Assembly (NCBI RefSeq): GCF_029227915.1
Contig: NC_079885.1
Coordinates: 16,319,001 to 16,383,000 of the forward strand
DNA length: 64,000 bases
From: Hydractinia symbiolongicarpus
Taxonomy: Eukaryota; Cnidaria; Hydrozoa; Anthoathecata; Hydractiniidae
Direction: 5' to 3'
The translations under genes and the position numbers were made by a program. Under the pieces are notes generated by a model. It was not told the origin of the DNA. It saw nothing but the letters and a program-made list of their open reading frames with translations, and ran no database searches. Positions 37,682 to 49,843 of the stretch are shown here, piece after piece. How positions within the stretch are numbered: the stretch's first letter is position 1; the number at the start of each line of letters is the position of its first letter.

Positions 37682-39314
37682 CGTAAATCACGTTCTTCCA
37701 CGTCCCCAGCAAGGTTACCAATGGTCTAGTGTTCCCAGTCTTAATGGAATATGACGTCTCAAGTCCTTTTCCTTGACGCCATGGCTTAAGATCACTCTTA
37801 GCTACGTGCACAGCCCCCTGTAAGCAGTAATATTGCCGTCGCAGCCTAATAAAGGCCTTAGACGTAAACCACGTGCTTCCACGCTCCCAGCCAGGCTACC
37901 ATGGATCTAGTCCTTCGAGTCTCAATGGACTATGACGTCCCAAGTCCTTTTCCTTGGCGCCATGGCTTTAGAACAATGTTAACTCCGTGCACAGCCCTCT
38001 AAATGCTGTAACATGGCCTTTTGCAGACTAATAATGGCTTTAAACGTAAATACTGTCGTTCCACGTCCCCAGCAAGGCTACCAATGGTCTAGTGTTCCCA
38101 GTCTTAATGGAATATGACGTGCCAAGTCCTTTTCCTTGACGCCATGGCTATAGAACACTGTTAACTACGCGCACAGTCCTCTAAAGGCTGTAATATGGCC
38201 ATTTGCAACCTAATAAAGGCGTTATACGTAAATACCGTTGTTCCACCTGCCTGCGCAGGTTACCATAGGAGTAGTCCTTCCAGTCTCAATGGACTATAAC
38301 GTCCCAAGTCCTTTTCCTTGACGCCATGGCTATAGAACACTGTTAACTACGTGCACAGCCCTCTAAAGTTAGTAATACGGCCTTTTGCAGCCTAATAAAG
38401 CCTTTACGCGTAAATACCGTGATTCCACCACCCTCCGCGGGATACCATTAGTCTAGTCCTTCCAGTCCCAATGGACTACAACGTGCCAAGCCGTTTTCTT
38501 TGGCACCTTGGCGTTAGAAGACCGGCAACTACGAGCACAGTCCTCCAAATCCTGTAACATGGCCTTTTACAGACTAATAAAGGTCTTACACGTAAATCAC
38601 GTTCTTCCACGCCCCCAGCAATGTTACCAATGGTTTAGTGTTCCCAGTCTTAATGGAATATGACGTCTCAAGTCCTTTTCCTTGACGCCATGGCTTTAGA
38701 ACACTCTTAGCTACGTGCACAGCCCCCTGTAAGCCGTATTATTGCCGTCGGAGCCTAATAAAGTCCTTAGACGTAAACCACGTGCTTCCACGCTCCCACC
38801 AGGCTACCCATGATCTAGTCCTTCGAGTCTTAATGGACTATGACGTCCCAAGTCCTTTTCCTTGGCGCCATGGCTTTAGAACACTGTTAACTCCGTGCAC
38901 AGCCCTCTAAAGGCTGTAATATGGCCATTTGCAGCCTAATAAAGGCGTTATACGTAAATACCGTGTTTCCACCACTCTCCGCGGGATACTATTAGTCTAG
39001 TCCTTCCAGTCCCAATGGACTACAACGTGCCAAGTCGTTTTCTTTGGCACCTTGGCGTTAGAAGATCGGCAACTACGCGCACAGTCCTCTAAATGCTGTA
39101 ACATGGCCTTTTACAGACTAACAAAGGTCTTACACGCAAATCACGTTCTTCCACGCCCCCAGCAAGGTTATCAATGGTCTAGTGTTCCCAGTCTTAATGG
39201 AATATGACGTCCCAAGTCCTTTTCCTTGACGCCATGGCTACAGAACACTGTTAACTACGCGCATAGTCCTTTAAATGCTGTAACATGGCCTTTTGCAGAC
39301 TAATAAAGGCCTTA
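37545..39314 (+). repeat. Region G: block duplicated at 2908 bp, copy 1
   Basis: About 1770 bp match 40453-42222 at offset 2908 bp (16 monomers). Shared rare variants include ATGGCTTAAGATC, CCATGGATCTAG, CCCACCAGGCTACCCATG (a small deletion) and GAAGATCGGC. The match stops at CTTAGACG here against CTTACACG there. Confidence 0.88.
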
Positions 39315-40452
39315 GACGTAAACCACGTGCTTTCACGCTCCCGGCCAGGCTACCATTGATCCAGTCCTTCAAGTCCCAATGGACTCCGACTTGCCAAGTC
39401 GTTCTCCTTAGCGTCATGGCTTTAGAGCACCGTGAACTATGTGCACAGCCCTCTAAATGCTGCAATATGTCCTTTTACAGACTAATAAAGGCCTTGCACG
39501 TAAATCACGTTCTTCCACGTCCCCAGCAAGGCTACCAATGGCCTAGTGTTCTCAGTCCCAATGTATATGACGTCCCAAGTCATTTTCCTTGGCGCCATGG
39601 CTTTAGCACACTGTTAACTCTGTGCAAAGCCCTCTAAAGGCTGTAATATGGCCATTTGCCGCCTAATAAAGGCGTTATACGTAAATACCGTCGTTCCAAC
39701 TGCCTGCGCAGGTTACCATAGGAGTAGTCCTTCCAGTCTCAATAGACTATAACGTCCCAAGTCCTTTTCCTTGACGCCATGGCTATAGAACACTGTTAAC
39801 TACGTGCACAGCCCTCTAAAGTCAGTAATACGGCCTTTTGCAGCCTAATAAAGCCTTTACACGTAACTACTGTGATTACACCACCCTCCGCCGGATACCA
39901 TTAGTCTAGTCCTTCCAGTCCCAATGGAAAGCAACGTGCAAAGTCGTTTTCTTTGGCACCTTGGCGTTAGAAGACCGGCAACTACGAGCACAGTCCTCCA
40001 AATCCTGTAACATGGCCTTTTACACACTAATAAAGGTCTTACACGCAAATCACGTTCTTCCACGTCCCCAGCAAGGCTACCAATGGCCTATTGTTCCCAG
40101 TCTCAATGGACTACAACGTGCCAAGTCCTTTTCCTTGGCGCTATGGCGTTAGAACACTGTTAACTACGTGTACGGCCCTTTGAACGCTGTAATATGGCCT
40201 TTTGCAGACTAATAAAGGCCTTACACGTAAACCAAGTGCTTTTACGCTCCCAACCAGGTTACCATTGGTCTAGTGTTCTCAGTCTCAATGGAATATGACG
40301 TCCCAAGTCATTTTCCTTTGCGCCATGGCTTTAGCACACTGTTAACTCCGTGCAAAGCCCTCTAAAGGCTGTAATATGGCCATTTGCAGCCTAATAAAGG
40401 CGTTATACGTAAATACCGTCGTTCCAACTGCCTGCGCAGGTTACCATAGGAG
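39315..40452 (+). repeat. Region G: spacer monomers between the two copies
   Basis: About six monomers separate the G blocks. They carry the GAGCACCGTGAACTATG, TACGGCCCTTTGAACG and GTGATTCC/GAAGACCGG types. Three bases are missing at CCCAATGTATATGACG (near 39557), which opens the longest accidental reading frame in the window, 39293-39637. Confidence 0.78.
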
Positions 40453-42222
40453 TAGTCCTTCCAGTCCCAATAGAATACAACGTGCCAAGTCGGTTTTTTT
40501 GGCACCTTGGCGTTAGAAGACCGGCAACTACGCGCACAGTCCTCCAAATCCGGTAGCATGGCCTTTTACAGACTAATAAAGGTCTTACACGTAAATCACG
40601 TTCTTCCACGTCCCCAGCAAGGTTACCAATGGTCTAGTGTTCCCAGTCTTAATGGAATATGACGTCTCAAGTCCTTTTTCTTGACGCCATGGCTTAAGAT
40701 CACTCTTAGCTACGTGCACAGCCCCCTGTAAGCAGTAATATTGCCGTCGCAGCCTAATAAAGGCCTTAGACGTAAACCACGTGCTTCCACGCTCCCAGCC
40801 AGGCTACCATGGATCTAGTAATTCGAGTCTCAATGGACTATGACGTCCCAAGTCCTTTTCCTTGGCGCCATGGCTTTAGAACAATGTTAACTCCGTGCAC
40901 AGCCCTCTAAATGCTGTAACATGGCCTTTTGCAGACTAATAATGGCTTTAAACGTAAATACTGTCGTTCCACGTCCCCAGCAAGGCTACCAATGGTCTAG
41001 TGTTCCCAGTCTTAATGGAATATGACGTGCCAAGTCCTTTTCCTTGACGCCATGGCTATAGAACACTGTTAACTACGCGCACAGTCCTCTAAAGGCTGTA
41101 ATATGGCCATTTGCAACCTAATAAAGGCGTTATACGTAAATACCGTTGTTCCACCTGCCTGCGCAGGTTACCATAGGAGTAGTCCTTCCAGTCTCAATGG
41201 ACTATAACGTCCCAAGTCCTTTTCCTTGACGCCATGGCTATAGAACACTGTTAACTACGTGCACAGCCCTCTAAAGTTAGTAATACGGCCTTTTGCAGCC
41301 TAATAAAGCCTTTACGCGTAAATACCGTGATTCCACCACCCTCCGCGGGATACCATTAGTCTAGTCCTTCCAGTCCCAATGGACTACAACGTGCCAAGCC
41401 GTTTTCTTTGGCACCTTGGCGTTAGAAGACCGGCAACTACGAGCACAGTCCTCCAAATCCTGTAACATGGCCTTTTACAGACTAATAAAGGTCTTACACG
41501 TAAATCACGTTCTTCCACGCCCCCAGCAATGTTACCAATGGTTTAGTGTTCCCAGTCTTAATGGAATATGACGTTTCAAGTCCTTTTCCTTGACGCCATG
41601 GCTTTAGAACACTCTTAGCTACGTGCACAGCCCCCTGTAAGCCGTATTATTGCCGTCGGAGCCTAATAAAGGCCTTAGACGTAAACCACGTGCTCCCACG
41701 CTCCCACCAGGCTACCCATGATCTAGTCCTTCGAGTCTTAATGGACTATGACGTCCCAAGTCCTTTTCCTTGGCGCCATGGCTTTAGAACACTGTTAACT
41801 CCGTGCACAGCCCTCTAAAGGCTGTAATATGGCCATTTGCAGCCTTATAAAGGCGTTATACGTAAATACCGTGTTTCCACCACCCTCCGCGGGATACTAT
41901 TAGTCTAGTCCTTCCAGTCCCAATGGACTACAACGTGCCAAGTCGTTTTCTTTGGCACCTTGGCGTTAGAAGATCGGCAACTACGCGCACAGTCCTCTAA
42001 ATGCTGTAACATGGCCTTTTACAGACTAACAAAGGTCTTACACGCAAATCACGTTCTTCCACGCCCCCAGCAAGGTTATCAATGGTCTAGTGTTCCCAGT
42101 CTTAATGGAATATGACGTCCCAAGTCCTTTTCCTTGACGCCATGGCTACAGAAGACTGTTAACTACGCGCACAGTCCTTTAAATGCTGTAACATGGCCTT
42201 TTGCAGACTAATAAAGGCCTTA
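40453..42222 (+). repeat. Region G: block duplicated at 2908 bp, copy 2
   Basis: This is the partner of 37545-39314. Private changes include CAATAGAATAC near 40468, GTCGGTTTTTTTGG near 40491 and CTAGTAATTCGAG near 40817. The left junction lies inside the shared GTCCTTCCAGTC segment, consistent with exchange between equivalent monomer positions. Confidence 0.88.
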
Positions 42223-45200
42223 CACGTAAACCACGTGCTTTTACGCTCCCAACCAGGCTACCATTGGTCTAGTGTTCTCAGTCTCAATGGAATATGACGT
42301 CCCAAGTCATTTTCCTTGGCGCCATGGCTTTAGCACACTGTTAACTCCGTGCAAAGCCCTCTAAAGGCTGTAATATGGCCATTTGCAGCCTAATAAAGGC
42401 GTTATACATAAATACCGTCGTTCCAACTGCCTGCGCAGGTTACCATAGGAGTAGTCCTTCCAGTCTCAATGGACTATAAGGTCCCTAGTCCTTTTCCTTG
42501 ACGCCATGGCTATAGAACACTGTTAACTACGTGCACAGCCCTCTAAAGTCAGTAATACGGCCTTTTGCAGCCTAATAAAGCCTTTACACGTAAATACCGT
42601 GATTCTACCACCCTCCGCCGGATACCATTAGTCTAGTCCTTCCAGTCCCAATGGAAAACAACGTGCCAAGTCGTTTTCTTTGGCACCTTGGCGTTAGAAG
42701 ACCGGCAACTACGAGCACAGTCCTCCAAATCCTGTAACATGGCCTTCTACAGACTAATAAAGGTCTTACACGCAAATCACGTTCTTCCACGTCCCCAGCA
42801 AGGTTACCAATGGTCTAGTGTTCCCAGTCTTAATAGAATATGACGTCTCAAGTCGTTTTCCTTGACGCCATGGCTTTAGAACACTCTTAGCTACGTGCAC
42901 AGCCTCCTGTAAGCCGTATTATTGCCGTCGCAGCCTAATAAAGGCTTTAGACGTAAACCACGTGCTTCACGCTCCCGGCCAGGCTACCATTGATCTAGTC
43001 CTTCAAGTCTCAATGGACTCCGACTTGCCAAGTCGTTCTCCTTAGCGTCATGGCTTTAGAGCACTGTGAACTATGTGCACAGCCCTCTAAATGCTGCAAT
43101 ATGTCCTTTTACAGACTAATAAAGGCCTTGCACGTAAATCACGTTCTTCCACGTCCCCAGCAAGGCTACCAATGGCCTATTGTTCCCAGTCTCAATAGAC
43201 TACAACGTGCCAAGTCCTTTTCCTTGGCGCCATGGCTTTAGAACAATGTTAACTCCGTGCATAGCCCTCTACAGGCAGTAATATGGCCATTTGCAGCCTA
43301 ATAAAGGCCTTACACGTAAATCACGTTTTTCCACGTCCCAAGCAAGGCTACCAATGGTCTAGTGTTCCCAGTCTTAATGGACTATGACGTCCCAAGTCCT
43401 TTTCCTTGACGCCATGGCTATAGAACACTGTTAACTACGTGCACAGCCCCCTAAAGGCAGAAATATGGCCATTTGCAGCCTAATAAAGGCCTTACACGTA
43501 AATCACGTTCTTCCACGTCCCCAGCAAGGTTACCAATGGTCTAGTGTTCCCAGTCTTAATGGAATATGACGTCTCAAGTCCTTTTCCTTGACGCCATGGC
43601 TTTAGAACACTCTTAACTACGTGCACAGCCCCCTGTAAGCCGTATTATTGCCGTCGCAGCCTAAAAAAGACCTTAGACGTAAACCACGTACTTTCACGCT
43701 CCCGGCCAGGCTACCATTGATCTAGTCCTTCGAGTCTCAATGGACTATGACGTCCCATATCCTTTTCCTTGGCGCCATGGCTTTAGAGCACTGTGAACTA
43801 TGTGCACAGCCCTCTAAATGCTGCAATATGTCCTTTTACAGACTAATAAAGGCCTTGCACGTAAATCACGTTCTTCCACGTCCCCAGCAAGGCTACCATT
43901 GGTCTAGTGTTCTCAGTCTCAATGGAATATGACATCCCAAGTCATTTTCCTTGACGCCATGGCTTTAGTACACTGTTAACTCCGTGCAAAGCCCTCTAAG
44001 GGCTGTAATATGGCCATTCGCAGCCTAATAAAGGCGTTATAAAAAATACCGTCGTTCCAACGGCCTGCGCAGGTTACCATAGGAGTAGTCCTTCCAGTCT
44101 CAATGGACTATAAGGTCCCTAGTCCTTTTCCTTGACGCCATGGCTATAGAACACTGTTAACTACGTGCACAGCCCTCTAAAGTCAGTAATACGGCCTTTT
44201 GCAGCCTAATAAAGCCTTTACACGTAAATACCGTGATTCCACCACCCTCCGCGGGATACCATTAGTCTAGTCCTTCTAGTCCCAATGGACTACAACGTGC
44301 CAAATTGTTTTCTTTGGCACCTTGGCGTTAGAAGACCGGCAACTACGAGCACAGTCCTCCAAATCCTGTAACATGGGCTTTTACAGACTAATAAAGGTCT
44401 TACACGCAAATCACGTTCTTCCACGCTCCCAGCCAGGCTACCATTGATCTAGTCCTTCGAGTCTCAATGGACTATGACGTCCCAAGTCCTTTTCCTTGGC
44501 GCCATGGCTGTAGAACACTGTTAACTACGTGCACAGCCCTCTAAAGGCAGTAACATGTCCTTTTACAGACTAATAAAGGCCTTGCACGTAAATCACGTTC
44601 TTCCACGTCCCCAGCAAGGGTACCAATGGCCTATTGTTCCCAGTCTCAATGGACTACAACGTGCCAAGTCCTTTTCCTTGGCGCTATGGCGTTAGAACAC
44701 TGTTAACTACGTGTACGGCCCTTTGAACGCTGTAATATGGCCTTTTGCAGAGTAATAAAGGCCTTACACGTAAACCACGTAAACCACGTGCACAGCCCCC
44801 TGTAAGCCGTATTATTGCCGTCGCAGCCTAAAAAAGGCCTTAGACGTAAAGCACGTACTTTCACGCTCCCGGCCAGGCTACCATTGATCTAGTCCTTCAA
44901 GTCTCAATGTACTCCGACTTGCCAAGTCGTTCTCATGTCATGGCTTTAGAGCACTGTGAACTATGAGCACAGTCCTCCAAATCCTGTAACATGGCCTTTT
45001 ACAGACTAATAAAGGTCTTACACGCGAATCACGTTCTTCCACGCTCCCAGCCAGGCTACCATTGATCTAGTCCTTCGAGTCTCAATGGACTATGACGTCC
45101 CAAGTCCTTTTCCTTGGCGCCATGGCTTTAGAGCACTGTGAACTATGTGCACAGCCCTCTAAATGCTGCAATATGTCCTTTTACAGACTAATAAAGGGCT

Positions 45201-45569
45201 TGCACGTAAATCACGTTCTTCCACGTCCCCAGCAAGGCTACCATTGATCTAGTCCTTCGAGTCTCAATGGACTACAACGTGCCAAGTCCTTTTCCTTGGC
45301 GCCATGGCTTTAGAACAATGTTAACTCCGTGCACAGCCCTCTAAAGGCAGTAATATGGCCATTTGCAGCCTAATAAAGGCCTTACACGCAAATCACGTTC
45401 TTCCACGTCCCAAGCAAGGCTACCAATGGTCTAGTGTTCCCAGTCTTAATGGACTATGACGTCCCAAGTCCTTTTCCTTGGCGCCATGGCTATAGAACAC
45501 TGTTAACTACGTGCACAGCCCCCTAAAGGCAGAAATATGGCCATTTGCAGCCTAATAAAGGCCTTACAC
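42223..45569 (+). repeat. Region H, first part: rearranged monomers
   Basis: The array continues with mixed monomer types. A segment near 43240-43500 reappears near 45300-45590 at offset about 2072 bp. That equals 11 monomers plus the 77-bp fragment at 44712 minus a 5-bp loss at GTTCTCATGTCATGG (near 44930). An AAAAAA-containing monomer (GTTATAAAAAATACC) near 44036 lacks about two bases. Confidence 0.78.
44712..44788 (+). repeat. Truncated 77-bp monomer
   Basis: From TGTACGGCCC at 44712 to TGCACAGCCC at 44789 is 77 bp instead of about 182. The sequence reads ACACGTAAACCACGT and then AAACCACGTGCACAGCC, so the 9-bp AAACCACGT is repeated at the join. About 105 bp are missing. The short direct repeat suggests a slippage or microhomology-mediated deletion. 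Confidence 0.9.
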
Positions 45570-46660
45570 GTAAATCACGTTCTTCCACGTCCCCAGCAAG
45601 GTTACCAATGGTCTAGTGTTCCCAGTCTTAATGGAATATGACGTCTCAAGTCCTTTTCCTTGACGCCATGGCTTTAGAACACTCTTAGCTACGTGCACAG
45701 CCCCCTGTAAGCCGTATTATTGCCGTCGCAGCCTAAAAAAGGCCTTAGACGTAAAACACGTACGTTCACGCTCCCGGCCAGGCTACCATTGATCTAGTCC
45801 TTCAAGTCTCAATGTACTCCGACTTGCCAAGTCGTTCTCCTTAGCGTCATGGCGTTAGAACACTGTTAACTACGTATACGGCCCTTTGAACGCTGTAATA
45901 TGGCCTTTTGCAGACTACTAAAGGCCTTACACGTAAACCACGTGCTTTTACGCTCCCAACCAGGCTACCATTGGTCTAGTGTTCTCAGTCTCAATGGAAT
46001 ATGACGTCCCAAGTCATTTTCCTTGACGCCATGGCTTTAGTACACTGTTAACTCCGTGCAAAGCCCTCTAAGGGCTGTAATATGGCCATTTGCAGCCTAA
46101 TAAAGGCGTTATACGTAAATACCGTCGTTCCAACGGCCTGCGCAGGTTACCATAGGAGTAGTCCTTCCAGTCTCAATGGACTATGACGTCCCAAGTCCTT
46201 TACCTTGACGCCATGGCTATAGAACACTGTTAACTACGTGCACAGCCCTCTAAAGTCAATAATACGGCCTTTTGCAGCCTAATAAAGCCTTTACACGTAA
46301 ATACTGTGATTCCACCACCCTCCGCAGGATACCATTAGTCTAGTCCTTCTAGTCCCAATGGACTACAACGTGCCAAGTTGTTTTCTTTGGCACCTTGGCG
46401 TTAGAAGACCGGCAACTACGAGCACAGTCCTCCAAATCCTGTAACATTGGCTTTTACAGACTAATAAAGTTCTTAGACGCAAATCACGTTCTTTCACGCT
46501 CCCAGCCAGGCTACCATTGATCTAGTCCTTCGAGTCTCAATGGACTATGACGTCCCAAGTCCTTTTCCTTGGCGCCATGGCTGTAGAACACTGTTAACTA
46601 CGTGCACAGCCCTCTAAAGGCAGTACTATTGCCTTTCGCAGCCTAATCAAGGCCTAACAC
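45570..46660 (+). repeat. Region H: 6-monomer cassette (1091 bp), copy 1
   Basis: The cassette matches 46661-47770 at offset 1091. Shared variants are AAACACGTACGTTCACG, CAATGTACTCCG, AACATTGGC, GCCTTTCGCAGCCTAATC and CAAGTTGTTTTC. Confidence 0.85.
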
Positions 46661-47770
46661 GTAAATCACGTTCTTCCACGTCCCCAGCAAGGTTACCAAT
46701 GGTCTAGTGTTCCCAGTCTTAATGGAATATGACGTCTCAAGTCATTTTCCTTGACGCCATGGCTTTAGAAAACTCTTAGCTACGTGCACAGCCCCCTGTA
46801 AGCCGTATTATTGCCGTCGCAGCCTAAAAAAGGCCTTAGACGTAAAACACGTACGTTCACGCTCCCGGCCAGGCTACCATTGATCTAGTCCTTCAAGTCT
46901 CAATGTACTCCGACTTGCCAAGTCGTTCTCCTTAGCGTCATGGCGTTAGAACACTGTTAACTACGTGTACGGCCCTTTGAACGCTGTAATATGGCTTTTT
47001 GCAGACTAATAAAGGCCTTACACGTAAACCACGTGCTTTTACGCTCCCAACCAGGCTACCATTGGTCTAGTGTTCTCAGTCTTAATGGAATATGACGTCG
47101 CAAGTCAATTTCCTTGACGCCATGGCTTTAGTACACTGTTAACTCCGTGCAAAGCCCTCTAAGGGCTGTAATACGGCCATTTGCAGCCTAATAAAGGCGT
47201 TATACGTAAATACCGTCGTTCCAACGGCCTGCGCAGGTTACCATAGGAGTAGTCCTTCCAGTCTCAATGGACTATGACGTCCCAAGTCCTTTTCCTTGAC
47301 GCCATGGCTATAGAACACTGTTAACTACGTGCACAGCCCTCTAAAGTCAATAATACGGCCTTTTGCAGCCTAATAAAGCCTTTACACGTAAATGCTGTGA
47401 TTCCACCACCCTCCGCGGGATACCATTAGTCTAGTCCTTCTAGTCCAAATGGACTACAACGTGCCAAGTTGTTTTCTTTGGCACCTTGGCGTTAGAAGAC
47501 CGGCAACTACGAGCACAGTCCTCCAAATCCTGTAACATTGGCTTTTACAGACTAATAAACGTCTTAGACGCAAATCACGTTCTTTCACGCTCCCAGCCAG
47601 GCTACCATTGATCTAGTCCTTCGAGTCTCAATGGACTATGACGTCCCAAGTCCTTTTCCTTGGCGCCATGGCTGTAGAACACTGTTAACTACGTGCACAG
47701 CCCTCTAAAGGCAGTAATATTGCCTTTCGCAGCCTAATCAAGGCCTAACACGTAAATCACGTTATTCCAC
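46661..47770 (+). repeat. Region H: 6-monomer cassette (1091 bp), copy 2
   Basis: This is the adjacent copy of 45570-46660. Private changes include GACGTCGCAAGTCAATTTCC near 47095 and AAATGCTGTG near 47392. Confidence 0.85.
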
Positions 47771-48940
47771 GTCCCCAGCAAGGCTACCAATGGTCTAGTG
47801 TTCCCAGTCTTAATGGAATATGACGTCCCAAGTCCTTTTCCTTGACGCCATGGCTACAGAACACTGTTAACTACGTGTACGGCCCTTTGAACGCTGTAAT
47901 ATGGCCTTTTGCAGACTAATAAAGGCCTTACACGTAAACCACGTGCTTTTACGTCCCAACCAGGCTACCATTGGTCTAGTGTTCTCAGTCTCAATGGAAT
48001 ATGACGTCCCAAGTCATTTTCTTTGGCGCCATGGCTTTAGCACACTGTTAACTCCGTGCAAAGCCCTCTAAAGGCTGTAATATGGCCATTTGCAGCCTAA
48101 TAAAGGCGTTATACGTAAATACCGTCGTTCCAACTGCCTGCGCAGGTTACCATAGGAGTAGTCCTTCCAGTCTCAATGGACTATAAGGTCCCTAGTCCTT
48201 TTCCTTGACGCCATGGCTATAGAACACTGTTAACTACGTGCACAGCCCTCTAAAGTCAGTAATACGGCCTTTTGCAGCCTAATAAAGCCTTTACACGTAA
48301 ATACCGTGATTCCACCACCCTCCGCCGGATACAATTAGTCTAGTCCTTCCAGTCCCAATGGAAAACAACGTGCCAAGTCGTTTTCTTTGGCACCTTGGCG
48401 TTAGAAGACCGGCAACTACGAGCACAGTCCACCAAATCCTGTAACATGGCCTTTTACAGACTAATAAAGGTCTTGCACGTAAATCACGTTCTTCCACGTC
48501 CCAAGCAAGGTTACCAATGGTCTAGTGTTCCCAGTCTTAATGGAATATGACGTCTCAAGTCCTTTTCCTTGACGCCATGGCTTTAGAACACTCTTAGCTA
48601 CGTGCACAGCCCCCTGTAAGCCGTATTATTGCCGTTGCAGCCTAAAAAAGGCCTTAGAAGTAAACCACGTACTTTCACGCTCCCGGCCAGGCTACCATTG
48701 ATCTAGTCCTTCAAGTCTCAATGTACTCCGACTTGCCAAGTCGTTCTCCTTAGCGTCATCGCTTTAGAGCACTGTGAACTATGCGCACAGCCCTCTAAAT
48801 GCTGCTATATGTCCTTTTACAGACTAATAAAGGCCTTGCACGTAAATCACGTTCTTCCACGTCCCCAGCAAGGCTACCAATGGCCTATTGTTCCCAGTCT
48901 CAATGGACTACAACGTGCCAAGTCCTTTTCCTTGGCGCTA
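47771..48940 (+). repeat. Region H: monomers between cassettes
   Basis: About six and a half monomers of the D/F series separate cassette copy 2 from the displaced third copy. A one-base deletion is visible at TTTTACGTCCCAACC near 47951. No other element was seen. Confidence 0.75.
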
Positions 48941-49843
48941 TGGCGTTAGAACACTGTTAACTACGTGTACGGCCCTTTGAACGCTGTAATATGGCCTTTT
49001 GCAGACTAATAAAGGCCTTACACGTAAACCACGTGCTTTTACGCTCCCAACCAGGCTACCATTGGTCTAGTGTTCTTAGTCTCAATGGAATATGACGTCC
49101 CAAGTCATTTTCCTTGACGCCATGGCTTTAGTACACTGTTAACTCCGTGCAAAGCCCTCTAAGGGCTGTAATATGGCCATTTGCAGCCTAATAAAGGCGT
49201 TATACGTAAATACCGTCGTTCCAACGGCCTGCGCAGGTTACCATAGGAGTAGTCCTTCCAATCTCAATGGACTATGACGTCCCAAGTCCTTTACCTTCAC
49301 GCCATGGCTATAGAACACTGTTAACTACGTGCACAGCCCTCTAAAGTCAATAATACGGCCTTTTGCAGCCTAATAAAGCCTTTACACGTAAATACTGTGA
49401 TTCCACCACCCTCCGCGGGATACCATTAGTCTAGTCCTTCTAGTCCCAATGGACTACAACGTGCCAAGTTGTTTTCTTTGGCACCTTGGCGTTAGAAGAC
49501 CGGCAACTACGAGCACAGTCCTCCAAATCCTGTAACATTGGCTTTTACAGACTAATAAAGTTCTTAGACGCAAATCACGTTCTTTCACGCTCCCAGCCAG
49601 GCTACCATTGATCTAGTCCTTCGAGTCTCAATGGACTATGACGTCCCAAGTCCTTTTCCTTGGCGCCATGGCTGTAGAACACTGTTAACTACGTGCACAG
49701 CCCTCTAAAGGCAGTAATATTGCCTTTCGCAGCCTAATCAAGGCCTAACACGTAAATCACGTTATTCCACGTCCCCAGCAAGGCTACCAATGGTCTAGTG
49801 TTCCAAGTCTTAATGGAATATGACGTCCCAAGTCCTTTTCCTT
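48941..49843 (+). repeat. Region H: displaced third cassette copy (partial)
   Basis: This matches 46941-47843 at offset 2000 bp (11 monomers). It shares AACATTGGC, CAAGTTGTTTTC, GCCTTTCGCAGCCTAATC and the GTTATTCC variant with copy 2. It ends where TTGGCGCC replaces TTGACGCC. Confidence 0.83.

Noticed and set aside
39293-39637. Longest frame in the window (114 codons), overlapping a minus-strand frame
   Set aside because: It is long only because a three-base loss near 39557 and a monomer-type junction postpone a stop. It covers parts of two monomers and has no independent support.
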